Assembly (NCBI GenBank): GCA_003427395.1
Contig: BFEA01000007.1
Span: 2,826,062-2,846,495, forward strand
Direction: 5' to 3'
Origin: Chara braunii
Taxonomy: Eukaryota; Streptophyta; Charophyceae; Charales; Characeae
DNA: 20,434 nt
Part shown: positions 1-8,349 of the stretch, one piece after another
How the letters are laid out: every line of letters starts with the position of its first letter
Position numbering within the stretch: position 1 is the stretch's first letter
Translations under genes and position numbers: made by a program
The notes under the pieces: generated by a model
Told to the model about the DNA's origin: nothing
The model's input: only the letters and a program-made list of their open reading frames with translations
The model's database searches: none

Positions 1-60
1 CGGGGGTGCCGACCCCCGACCCCTGGGACCCCCACCAGGGCCCCGGGCCCGGAGGTTGAC
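1..60. other. GC-rich block at window edge
   Basis: The first 60 bases are almost entirely G and C and are made of short runs of three to five G or C that can pair with one another. Similar GC-rich blocks sit at the ends of the transposon-like elements at 6.9, 16.6, 18.4 and 19.9 kb, so this may be the end of another such element that begins outside the window. No target duplication can be tested here. Confidence 0.3.
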
Positions 61-111
61 AACCCTGGGGAGATCGACGAATGTCGTTCCATTTGCAGGT
101 CTCGTTTTACC

Positions 112-385
112 TGCAGGGGTGGGGGGGAATTGAATTGAGGCTAGATGTCTGGGGGTGGTCGGAGTTGTGGTGTGGGTTTCGTTTTTTCTTTTTTAACTTT
201 TTTTTTTGTTTGTATGTCTGCGGGTGGACAAAGCTGCAGTTAGATGTATGCAGGTCTCGTTTCCGTTTTGTCACTTTTTGTCTCGGGGCCGCTACGTTCA
301 GCGTGGGGGGGAATTGAGTTGAGGCTAGATGTCTGGGGGTGGACAGAGTTGCAGTTAGATGCATGTAGGTCTCGTTTCGCCTGTG
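112..385 (+). repeat. G-rich direct repeats, three partial copies
   Basis: A unit containing a run of seven Gs, then GAATTGAATTGAGGCTAGATG, then CTGGGGGTGG and an AGTTG motif occurs near 119-170 and again near 304-355, about 183 bases apart. A third, partial copy (GTCTGCGGGTGGACAAAGC and onward) lies at 216-262. The last two share GCAGTTAGATG and GGTCTCGTTTC. Several G runs in each copy could form G-quadruplexes. No coding potential is evident. Confidence 0.6.
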
Positions 386-689
386 CTCGGCAGGCAGGGG
401 CAAGGGCGACGTGATATCTGCTTCAGCGATACGTCCGCCGTCTTGGCTGCGCCCCCACGCGCAGCGCATTATCAGTAGTCGGATGGTCATGGACCAGGGA
501 CGCGGCCACACTAATAGTATTTAGCTTACATCGAAGTTGAAGTCAGTCTTTTAGGTTGGAGTATCGAGCCCCCCCCCTGATGATGATCGGTTGGCAACCA
601 ATCGAAATGCATCATTGGGGGAAGGCAGATGTTAGAAGGTGGAGGCTAATACTGACGTGTCATGCATGTGTTTTTTCATAGATTGCTTG
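386..689. other. No gene seen
   Basis: This stretch holds no recognisable coding frame or RNA gene. It includes a C9 run near 571 and ends in a T-rich tract finishing in CATAG, which could pass for a splice acceptor, but no exon structure supports that reading. Confidence 0.4.
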
Positions 690-818
690 ATGAGAAAGGA
701 ATTTATGCAAGTGAATTGTGTTAATTGCTCTATCTCATGTGTGCCTATTGAAGATTTGTCACCTTATTTGCATGACTCTTCCTCATCACCTATGTATGAA
801 AATCCTACAAGCATATGA
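690..818 (+). CDS. Small open frame, unrecognised
   Basis: This is a 42-codon frame starting at ATG 690 and ending at TGA 816-818. The product begins MRKEFMQVNCVNCS and has a Cys-x2-Cys pair, then a third Cys three residues on, followed by an Asp/Ser-rich stretch. It lies directly upstream of the rps7 fragment in a different frame and has no resemblance to the N-terminus of S7 that I can see. It may be chance. Confidence 0.15.
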   Translation: MRKEFMQVNCVNCSISCVPIEDLSPYLHDSSSSPMYENPTSI

Positions 819-829
819 CCGCTCAGTGA

Positions 830-1183
830 CTCTCACGTAGAGATCATAATCCAAGCAAAAGGATTGAGGTGATAACCGACCAAGAAGGACAAAACTTGTC
901 TATGAATGTAATCACGCATTTTGTTAACGCGATTGAAAATGTCAAACCTATTTTAGAAGTAAAAAAAGTCAGAATCTCCGGAACCACCCAATTAGTCCCA
1001 TCCATTATACCAAAGAGTCGTCAAGAAACCTTAGCTCTTCGGTGGATTCTTAAAGGCGCCTTGTGGAGACGACGTTTGACAAAAAAAAACATAAGTTTAG
1101 ATCAATCTTTATCTGCTGAAATACAGGATGCTTCGAAAAAACAAGGATTTGCTAGAAAAAAAAGAGATGATCTTCGGTGGTAG
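830..1183 (+). pseudogene. rps7: Mitochondrial-type ribosomal protein S7, truncated at both ends
   Basis: S7 is a primary 16S rRNA-binding protein of the small ribosomal subunit. The frame is open from 830 to the TAG at 1181-1183. Homology starts around Met 902 (MNVITHFVNAIENVKPI) and continues through the S7 signatures EVKKVRISGT, LVPSIIP, RQETLALRWIL and a basic RKKRDDL near the end. These match land-plant and algal mitochondrial S7 better than plastid S7, whose corresponding helix reads differently. Mitochondrial S7 is about 150 residues, so roughly 40-45 N-terminal residues are missing. At the C-terminus DDL is followed directly by Arg-Trp-stop, whereas the family has about 15 more residues before a terminal Arg-Trp-Trp, suggesting an in-frame internal deletion. 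A retroelement remnant begins 38 bases downstream. It is probably a mitochondrial DNA insertion in the nucleus, or less likely an exon of a transferred gene. A GTG at 869 is also possible as a start, but no start is convincing. Confidence 0.8.
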
Positions 1184-1220
1184 TTACAAAGCAACAAGGA
1201 CAAGCGAGATACTAGAGGGG

Positions 1221-2454
1221 TTAGGTGAATGTGATACGTGCGAGAGAAGGAGCTATGCGTGCAGTCAGGATGGCCATTTCGAGAGATTGTCCTCAGCAGG
1301 CTAGCGCGCCGACGGGAAATAATAATGACAATCATAACAATGGCTATTATAGATATAACGGATTGTCATGGCAACAGAGGAAAGATGTGGAGGACATTGG
1401 GTGGATGAGGGAGCTTTGCTCGTACATAGCTAAAAAAAGAACGAACTCGAGAAGGAGCAAGAACGCTTGAGGTTGGAGGAAGAACGGAGGAAAAAGGAAG
1501 AGGAACTCCACCAACAACACAAGACTGAGATTGAAAGGCAAGCGGAGATCCATGATGCTCAGCTCATGGCGGTGATGACATCACAACTCAAGACTCTATA
1601 CGATAAGCTGACCGGACAAATGGAGGAAGTTTGATCGAAGGTAGAAGCGCGAGACCACCAACATGATAATGTAGGAAAATTGAGGAGTGAGGTAATCGAA
1701 CTCAAAAACGAGTTGGCGAGGGACGAAAGCCCTAAGAGGAGGAGGATGAACTTCGAAGGAAACTGGCGCAAGTATGGAAGCCGAAGGAAGTTGGCGCAAT
1801 TACGGAAGCCGAAGGAAGAGCGAGATGTGGCAAGAGCTGGGGAAAAGGTGATGGAGCAAGCGATGGAGTGAGAACTAGAACAAACACTGAGGGAACTCGA
1901 TGTAGAGGAGGACCAGCACGGACCTTCGTCATCCGTGAAACTCCATGAAGCAAAGGATGGAGACTCCAACAACACCATCATGGCCACAATGTGTCAGGTT
2001 CCCAAATATGAGGATACAAATTGAAGAACCTTCTACTCCGCGGATGCTAAGGATAAGGATGTGGGAAAATTGAGGAGCGAGGTGATCGGACTCGAAAGAG
2101 AGTTGGCAAGGACAGACAACCTTGAAAAGGAGGAAGAACTTCGAAGGAAGATGGTGCCATTACGAACGTTGAAGGAAAACCAGAATCTGGTAAGAGCTGC
2201 GAAAAAAACGATGAAGCAAGAGAAGAAGTGGGAACTAGAAAAGGCACAACAGGAGCTCGATTTAGAGGAGGAACAGTTTGCACCTTCGTCGTCAGTGGAA
2301 CTCCAAGAAAGCAAAGGGTGAAAACTCCGACAATACCATCATGACCGCTAGGCGTCAAACAGTCGAATATGGGGATACAAATTGAAGAACAACTTACTCC
2401 GCAGATACCAAGGATGACATAGTCTCAGACGAAGAAGAATCTTGCGATCAATAA
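1221..2454 (+). pseudogene. Gag-like retroelement frame: zinc knuckle plus coiled coil, decayed
   Basis: Reading across two frameshifts gives a gag-like product. At 1251-1299 there is a CCHC-type knuckle: Tyr-Ala-Cys, then SQDGH, FER and, after a frameshift at about 1280-1287, DCPQQ. The first Cys of the knuckle is replaced by Ser (AGC). An Asn-rich linker (PTGNNNDNHNNGYYRYNG) and SWQQRKD follow. At the A7 run 1432-1438 the frame shifts again, and a long coiled coil begins: KKNELEKEQERLRLEEERR, then KKEEELHQQHKTEIERQ. The same frame runs to 2321, broken only by TGA codons at 1632, 1869, 2022 and 2319. After a one-base insertion near 2305 it continues to TAA 2452. Retroviral-type gag knuckles bind RNA; the coiled coil could drive assembly. 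Charophyte algae carry proteins of this style, but that is my recollection. No protease or reverse transcriptase follows. Confidence 0.7.
1671..2418 (+). repeat. 390-bp tandem duplication inside the gag-like frame
   Basis: The segment from 1671 (GTAGGAAAATTGAGGAGTGA) recurs from 2061 (GTGGGAAAATTGAGGAGCGA), an offset of 390 bases or exactly 130 codons. Both copies encode GKLRSEVI, an ELAR motif, an acidic ELD-EE stretch, PSSSV-L, a NNTIM or DNTIM motif and end in YSAD-KD. Both carry the same in-frame TGA after DTN (2022 and 2383), so that stop predates the duplication, or arose twice, or was homogenised. Copy 1 has a TGA at 1869 where copy 2 has TGG in the context WELE. Confidence 0.8.
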
Positions 2455-2617
2455 TGAGGCTTTGATATCCGATTGGAGAAACTTCGCAAAGAACCATGGT
2501 GGACTACTGTATGACCATGTGTGGATATCTTTAGACCACATCGATGACCGAACTGCGGTGTTTATGTGGGGAATAACATATCGAGTGCGTGACGAGGGAC
2601 AAGGCGATCAAAGTTGA
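2423..2617 (+). pseudogene. Open frame downstream of gag-like remnant, unrecognised
   Basis: This 64-codon open frame lies between TAG 2420 and TGA 2615 and lacks a good ATG. It reads NNEALISDWRNFAKNHGG, then LLYDHVWISLDHIDDRTAVF. The composition is protein-like, with regular alternation of charged and hydrophobic residues, and it follows the gag frame after a shift. It is probably the next piece of the same decayed polyprotein. I cannot assign a domain; it shows no aspartic protease DTG/DSG or polymerase DD motif. Confidence 0.35.
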
Positions 2618-3548
2618 TACAGATCAGAATGCAAAAGGCTATAGTACTATACTCGAATGTGGGACCTGGCGAGGACGTGGATCTGGAAGGGAGTGCAGAG
2701 AAGGATCCGGATCTAGTCGACAATTGACAATTAGACCTCGACAAAACTTAGGCGATATGGGGCTTACTGGTAGAATACAGGAAGTTGAGGAGTAGGGATA
2801 AATCCATATGTAATCTGATTGATGTTGCATAAAGAAGAGTAATTGTAATCCTCATGATACATGGGGTTATACCATGGGCTGTAAAATTCCGTAACATGTG
2901 GGAGGAAGGGAGAATTCACAGGGAGAATTCATAGGGAGAATCCTACACGATGTGTGAATGCTCTAATTTCAGCGAGATGTCGAAAGGTCTATATCGAAGG
3001 AACTAGCCGTGATCTCAACCTTCAATGGAAGGAGCACCTCAAAAGAGAAAAAGAAAGTAAATGTCAATCCCTATACCGGTGGCCACGGAAGGTAGGGACG
3101 ATGTAGGGCCTCACCCTCTTAGACTTTCGAGCTTGAGTCGACCCTTCTGCAACTGGTCCGGCTTCACCCACACTCATGCTCAAGGTGCGGAGCCATTCGT
3201 CACAGGGGCACCCCCACTTGGTGCTTTGAGATGGACGAGGTTGGGCCATTGAGCGAGAGAGCTTTGACATTAAGGATGTAACTCTTCTTTCTCACTAGTG
3301 GGGGCAACTTTGTTGCTCACTCGGAAGCGTTCATTTCTTGATACTTTGTCGTGTTCCAATGCAATTGCTCCTTCCAATACACAAGCAGTCAAGGGGTTCT
3401 TTGAAAGACTTCTCTTCTTTTATGCGCAGGCCAAGCGTCTTACTTGGGCCACACATTCATTCACTAACGCAATGGTCCTATGGCTTCATCGAGGTGGGGA
3501 CCGCTCTTCATCCTCTTAACCGGCCTACGCATTAACACTTAAACACAT
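2618..3548. other. Unassigned stretch with no supported gene
   Basis: Short open frames on both strands (for example 2589-2795 and 3061-3252 on the plus strand) have no recognisable domain. The first may continue the retroelement remnant, since it contains GRGSGREC and an Arg-rich tract. From about 2830 the sequence is non-coding in appearance. It contains the 13-bp repeat at 2908-2945 and ends where the AT-rich element starts. Confidence 0.4.
2908..2945 (+). repeat. 13-bp tandem repeat, three copies
   Basis: The unit AGGGAGAATTCAC is followed by AGGGAGAATTCAT and a partial AGGGAGAATCCT. The copies are immediately adjacent. Confidence 0.8.
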
Positions 3549-4504
3549 GATTCGTGAAAACCTAACAAAATAAATTGTTAGGTTTGCACGAAATGTATTC
3601 AAGATTATGATAGTACGTTTTTTTTTGTTTTTTTTTTTTTTTTGATAGCACGTTTTTCAAGTCTCCTCCAGGAACAAAATTTTACGTGAAGTAAAACAAC
3701 CGCAAAAAAAAGAATAAAAAGTTACTTTTTGAGAACCATTGGAAGTGGCGAGGAGAAAAGCAGGTTTTCCACATAAAATCACTACCTGGTGAAGCTGCGT
3801 ATGTTCAAAAACCTAAATATCTCATTTTTTTGTTATCTCAAAAAATCATGTTTATGGTCCTATAAGATGTATAGCACGAAGAACGTATTCGGGGGTTTTT
3901 CGAACGCTCAAACATGTTCTTAAACATATTTTTCCATACCTGAGCGAATATATTATTTTTTACTGTTTACTTTATTTTTTTTTATTTTTTTTTTCTATTT
4001 TTAAACTCGTGTTTAACTAAGAATTTGAAGGTGTCTCCCTGACAAAAGTTGTCTGTATTCTTATTTTAAACAACATATATTTTTTGCTAAGGGTTTTATT
4101 GTTAACGTCAAAATTGATTTATAGTTCTATAAATTAGTTTTCACAGATTTTGGTTTTTAACTAACTGCTGAAAATGACGTATAGTTCTATAAATGAGTAT
4201 TTACCAAAATCCGTTTTTTTTACATCTCTCAAGTTTGCCTTGTAGTCCTTAAAAGTTGTCCTATTTGAGTTTTGCTCTTTGCAAATCTACTAAGAATGAC
4301 TTATAGCCATATAAGAGAATTTTGCAAGAAAGAGTTTTCTTGCACATTTTGAGGAACAACTGACTTTTCACTCGTTTTTTGTCTCCTTTATCGAAAAACA
4401 GTTAAAAACGTTCTCTTTTTGTGTAGAAAATAACAGTTTGACTTTTACTTTTTCATTCTATAAAAAATGTGAGGTTTTGTCGTTTTGTTAGGTTTTCACG
4501 AATC
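3549..4504. mobile_element. AT-rich inverted-repeat element, non-autonomous
   Basis: A 22-base sequence at 3549-3570 (GATTCGTGAAAACCTAACAA plus AA) is repeated perfectly in reverse complement at 4483-4504. Between them lies about 900 bases of strongly AT-rich DNA that contrasts with the mixed sequence on either side. This is the form of a non-autonomous DNA transposon or MITE. Just inside the left end is a further inverted copy of the terminal motif (TTGTTAGGTTT at 3575-3585, then GCACG), so the left end can fold on itself. No clear target-site duplication is visible: left flank CTTAAACACAT, right flank TAGTGTTCTTA. I cannot assign a superfamily. There is no open frame of note inside. Confidence 0.7.
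4085..4345 (+). repeat. Diverged 60-bp tandem repeats inside the AT-rich element
   Basis: The core motif TATAGTTCTATAAA recurs in register at 4121, 4181, 4241 (as TGTAGTCCTTAAAA) and 4301 (as TTATAGCCATATAAG). Each is preceded by an AAAATGACGT-like block and followed by a GAG-TTTT-like block. The spacing is exactly 60 bases each time despite considerable sequence drift. A related motif near 3853 is out of register. Confidence 0.65.
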
Positions 4505-5225
4505 TAGTGTTCTTATTGTTTAACACATCATGCATCATGTTCGTTGCTTCCCTAGCACCCCTTAGTTTTTTCGGGGTTCCCACCCGCATACTCTTGGGAC
4601 TTAGCGGCCCTCTCGACCGTGCGACACCTTTCCAGACTTCAACTAAGCAGACCATGCCTTTCACGCTCAAGCCGCATGCACAAAAATTATCATCCATAGG
4701 CAAGGTTTACGTTCACAACCCGCTTAGCTTATTTCTCATTTTCCCCTTTGTCGCCCGGCGTATCCGGGCATAGTCCAACTCAAGATATCTTAAGGCTACT
4801 CACCTGCACACCCAACACAATGCAAGCAGATACAATCCTCATTTGGGGTTAACACATAATCTCTCCCACATGCCTAATTCTCTTTGTCCTTGGGTTCCCT
4901 TCTTCTAATTCTCTTTTTTTGCCTATACCGCTCTCTTCTCTTAGTCATGGAGTAAAGGTTCTGGTTGAGTCAACTGACCGCTCTTTACTTGTCAACTTTT
5001 TCTAGCCCTTCTCGGACTTTGTCAACCGTCAATCCTGTCAAGCTCTCCTCTTTCTTATCTCCTTGGTGGCACAAGGGGCCTGCAACCCTCCCCTTGCCCT
5101 CTTATTCACCAAGCGAGATTCAAAGTTCTTTCACCGTTCGTACCCCTGCAATGTAACAAGTGAGTGGGGGAAGGGTTAGTTGCATGCCAAGTGGAAAGGG
5201 GAGTGAGGGTAAGGGTTGACCTTGG
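4505..5225. other. Unassigned stretch, open frames not supported
   Basis: An 88-codon frame at 4507-4773 on the plus strand and a 71-codon frame at 4488-4703 on the minus strand overlap here. Neither shows a recognisable domain. The plus-strand frame has hydrophobic ends (TSCIMFVASLAPLSFFGVP and PLSLFLIFPFVA) that could pass for membrane segments, but nothing else argues for a gene. The minus frame begins inside the inverted repeat of the AT-rich element. The remainder is pyrimidine-rich. Confidence 0.35.
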
Positions 5226-5384
5226 GATTTGGAAGACAAGGAAAAGATAGTTTTGGAGGTTAAGAAGGAGGAGGAGAAAGAGAGACAGAGAGAGGGAACG
5301 AGGAAGGAAGAGAGAGAGAGAGAGAGAAGGAGAGAGAGAGAAAGAAGGAGAGAGAGAGAGAAGGAGAGAAAGAAAGTGAGAGAC
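5226..5384 (+). repeat. Purine-rich (GA/GGA) microsatellite
   Basis: A nearly pure A/G tract of about 160 bases is dominated by GA dinucleotides with interspersed AAGG and GGAGG. It is typical of eukaryotic nuclear simple repeats and has mirror symmetry that could allow triplex formation. Confidence 0.9.
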
Positions 5385-5500
5385 TCCTTAGCCTAATTTG
5401 ACTTACCCCCTACTCGTCCTAACATCCTACCTATGACTCCTTCACTGACTTGCTGCCGTATATGCCTTGGTCGTGATGTCAGAGGGCTCGGTGTCCCGGC

Positions 5501-5592
5501 CCTCCGCTGCCTACCAGACACTACCTTATGACCTCCGCTGCTTACCAGACACTAGCTTATGAACTCCGCTGCCTACTAGACACTAGCTTATG
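5501..5592 (+). repeat. 31-bp tandem repeat, three copies
   Basis: The unit CTCCGCTGCCTACCAGACAC followed by TA-CTTATGA starts at 5502, 5533 and 5564, giving a regular 31-base period with only a few substitutions. The copies touch with no spacer. Confidence 0.85.
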
Positions 5593-6120
5593 AACTCTTC
5601 GGCATACCAGCAAACTCGCGAACCTCCTTTGCGAAGCTTGAAGGAACAGGTTGCACTCAGCTACAGGACAGGTCCAGTCGGTCCTCTCACGACAAAAGGT
5701 GGGTTTGCGCCACTAGACTTTCCATTGGTCCACGCAGGCTCGATGCCCTGCTGTACAGCAGAGCACTATCGCCTTGCGGCCTTGCGCCTGTGGTAACTGT
5801 CCGGCTCGCCCAAAGACGCGAAAGTGGACTGAGCGGCTCAGTCCTTCCTACTACATATCAGGGTTCCCAGTATCCGGGTTATGGGACAGATGCGGTGGCG
5901 ACAATCACTGTTAGTAAAACAAAATACGTAGGAAAAGGGGAAAGAAAAGAAGGGGGATGGAAAATTGAGCGTTGCGCTTCGGCCCTCGGGTCAGCGCCTA
6001 GATCTGGACCGCTATTTTAGTGCCTCGGAATTTGATGGCCTTAATGACGTCGTGGCGCAAGGGAATTTTGAAGTGCAGTTGTTCCTTCTCCTTGTTATTA
6101 TTACTCTTATTATCTACGTT
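5593..6120. other. Unassigned stretch
   Basis: Several overlapping 65-80 codon frames occur here on both strands but none is recognisable. The T- and A-rich second half makes long frames such as 6020-6247 low-complexity (Leu/Phe runs). I see no RNA gene. Confidence 0.35.
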
Positions 6121-6460
6121 GAGACTTGTACTCACCCCCGTACGAGTACGAGTTGTACTCATTTCTTGTACGCTACTCGTACTCAAGGCCCCGTACGACT
6201 TTTTTAAATTTGTTTTACTGTTTTTATTTTTTTTTCTCCAATTCTAATAAGAATCTGCAGATGGTGCTCAGGCAAATGTTGCTTGTTTTGGGATGTTCCA
6301 TCACATATATTTTTTTCGGATTTTTTGGATGACTTGTTTTTTCTTTTTTTTTCGTACGGGTCATACGAGGGCGTACAGGTTCCCGTACATATATTATCTG
6401 TACAGATATTATCTGTACGTTTCGTACGGAAAGGCCCCGTATGTGTACGTTCGGTAACGT
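6121..6460. repeat. GTAC/CGTACG palindrome cluster
   Basis: More than a dozen GTAC tetramers, many as CGTACG or GAGTACG, crowd into two blocks (6126-6200 and 6350-6460) separated by a T-rich spacer. Within the first block GAGTACGAGT (6144-6153) pairs perfectly with ACTCGTACTC (6175-6184). AAGGCCCCGTA occurs in both blocks in the same orientation, and ATTATCTGTAC is repeated twice in the second. This resembles the subterminal repeats of a DNA transposon, but I could not define ends. Confidence 0.55.
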
Positions 6461-6871
6461 AGGTTATTATTATCTATTCTTTTTATTTATTTTCCGTCCT
6501 GTCACTTCGCGGGGAAACGAACAGTTCAATTTTGAATTGTGTTCGTAAGTGGATGGCCTAGGTTGACCGACCCTTCGCGTTCTGCTCTACTGTGGCCTTG
6601 GCCAGCCGAGTGGTACATTATGAGTCCCCAAAATGGGAGCATCCACGGCCGCATTGGTAGGAGGCTCATCACCCCCACGAAAAGGTCATGAGCCCCCTCC
6701 TTGCCATCAGACACGGGTACCCATCGAGGGTGGTTCGATGATCTCCTTTGAAGGAAGGAGCGTGACAGTTGGAATCCCGTTATGGGACCACTGCGGACAA
6801 TGACTACTTAAAATGACCGTTGTTTTTTTCTACGACTATAAGATTAGAGTATTATTCTAATGTGCTTCAAT
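6461..6871. other. No gene seen
   Basis: A 62-codon minus-strand frame lies at 6526-6714 but has no recognisable domain. I see no other structure before the GC-rich element boundary at about 6872. Confidence 0.4.
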
Positions 6872-6996
6872 CAAGGCTGCAAACCCGGTAGGACCGGGGA
6901 GCCCTCCCCCAACCGGAACTGGACACCGGCCGGTCAACCGGGCCGGTTTCCCCCCGGTTGGCCGTAGCGCATCAATTTTATTAATATTAATATTAA

Positions 6997-7030
<34 letters not shown>

Positions 7031-7621
7031 TTTTAAAGGACCAGGTTGTTGTAGAGCCCAAGGACTAGATCCCCGGTGATTGCTGACAACAGCAGTCGGT
7101 GGTTGTGCTGACAGGATAGGCCACCTTCCCTACCCTTCCCCACGTTAATGCTCCCAGCGCACCCTCTATCCCTACTATCCTACCTCAGTGTGACCAGCAC
7201 TCAGGACCGTCACCCTACCAGTATCAAGGGCAACTTGGACCAGACAGCAATGACAAGCACCCCCTAACACAATCACCCCCACCCCCCTTTTTCAAAGTTT
7301 TTGGGTGGAAGGTTAACTTTTGCAGAAAGAAGGTACAATGTTGTCAATGTTTGCTGAAGCCTGTGGTTGCTGAAACCCCTCCACCAACACCCTCACCATA
7401 AACCCCCCAACCCTTGACCTTCAACCCCTGAAATAACCCCCCCCCCCTCCCGTCCTCCACAACCACCCAAATGAAACTTCTTTGTTCAAAGTTTTCTTTG
7501 CGGATTCAGGGAGATCTCAGCGAGTGCAGTCCAACCATGTTTTCACAAAAAAAAAAAAAACTTTTTTGACCCACTTTTGGGCCACTGGGGGTCCAACCGG
7601 CCGGTTGCCAGCACAGTCATG
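6872..7621. mobile_element. Candidate hAT-like non-autonomous element
   Basis: The left end reads CAAGGCTGCAAACCCGG and is followed by about 90 bases rich in CCGG and GGCCGG. The right end, read in reverse complement, gives CATGACTGTGCTGGCAACCGG and then CCGGTTGGACC, which parallels the left end with a small gap. Imperfect GC-rich inverted ends beginning CA are typical of hAT elements. The flanks GCTTCAAT (6864-6871) and GGTTCAAT (7622-7629) match at seven of eight bases, as expected for a slightly decayed 8-bp target duplication. The interior has an ATT microsatellite, C-rich stretches and an A14 run but no transposase. The ends are imperfect, so the assignment is tentative. Confidence 0.45.
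6975..7034 (+). repeat. ATT/AATATT microsatellite
   Basis: An alternating TTAATA segment passes into a pure (ATT)n run. It lies inside the candidate hAT-like element. Confidence 0.9.
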
Positions 7622-7629
7622 GGTTCAAT

Positions 7630-7861
7630 TTTATTTTATTTTTTTTTACCGATCTGAAAATGATCCTAAGTGTTCCGTTTAGAACACTGGTAGCACAACA
7701 TATCGTGACCTTATAAAAGAGGGAAGTGGCCATGATTTTACTATTGACCAATCGGTATATGTTCGCCGGTCTGAATAGCCGTGTTGAGAGGAATGTGTTC
7801 AGGTCGAAGCCAGGCATGAGTTTTGGTGCTTGGTGCCTAGGGTGTACTAGGAAAAGTTGCT
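7630..7861. other. Spacer with a TATA-like motif upstream of an open frame
   Basis: TATAAAAG at 7712-7719 lies about 140 bases upstream of the ATG at 7862. That arrangement is compatible with a polymerase II promoter or a retroelement leader, but there is no independent evidence for either. Confidence 0.25.
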
Positions 7862-8349
7862 ATGGCGTACCGAAACGGTCTGTGTGGCTACATGCCAAGG
7901 TACATGAGGTACTCTTGGACCTGGGAGCGCGAGGATGAAAAAGGGGCATTGGTTGAGACCATACTGTCCTACAGGATGCATACGGGGCAGGTGAGGCTGA
8001 AGATCAACGTATGCGGCCACTGGGAGCAGAAGATGAGAAGAGATGAGCGACTGCAGGCAGCTATTACTGAGGCCCGCAATAGAACTGAGCAGTGCAGACG
8101 AGACGGAGCGACTTCGGCTATGTGGGTGACAGTCACTTATCACGAGGATGACCCATCAACTGGGACCACACAGAAAGGGAGCAGCAACGCCTTGACCGGG
8201 ACTTAGAAGGGGAGTCTGAGATGAGTGATGCAGAGGCAACCCAATCCTGGCACGGGTGGGACCAATGGCGCCAAGACCACCCATCAGCAGCATCAGTCGA
8301 GGAAGGCCCAAAGGCCAACTCTCGACAACGACGGGGCCAAGAACACTAA
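7862..8349 (+). pseudogene. Unrecognised charged protein, frameshifted
   Basis: The first frame runs from ATG 7862 to TAG 8204-8206. It encodes a product rich in Trp, Arg and Glu: MAYRNGLCGYMPRYMRY, then SWTWEREDEKG, LVETILSYRMHTGQV, HWEQKMRRDERLQAAI and TYHEDDPSTG. Just after that last motif a second frame takes over (open 8152-8349) with EREQQRLDRDLEGESEMSDA and then QSWHGWDQWRQDH. The acidic, highly charged character of the second frame makes it look like the true continuation, so a single frameshift between about 8150 and 8190 has probably broken one protein of roughly 160 residues. The pattern of a globular N-terminal region followed by an acidic linker recalls retroelement-associated proteins, but I recognise no domain. 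A TATA-like motif lies upstream. Confidence 0.4.

Noticed and set aside
830-1183. Plastid rps7
   Set aside because: Plastid S7 has different residues across the conserved helix and the basic C-terminal region; the EVKKVRISGT and LALRWIL context fits the mitochondrial type.
1431-1440. Programmed -1 frameshift at the A7 run
   Set aside because: The codon phase does not place a canonical slippery heptamer correctly, and the same frame contains other disabling changes, so a simple one-base loss is more likely.
4507-4773. 88-codon frame as a small membrane protein
   Set aside because: Hydrophobic ends follow from the pyrimidine-rich sequence; there is no homology that I can see.
5501-5592. Three regular 31-bp repeats resembling a CRISPR array
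   Set aside because: The copies are contiguous with no unique spacers, the sequence is eukaryotic in character, and no cas-like gene is present.
7622-7629. GGTTCAAT as a tRNA T-loop or polymerase III B box
   Set aside because: No cloverleaf can be built around it and the adjacent sequence is a T-rich run.
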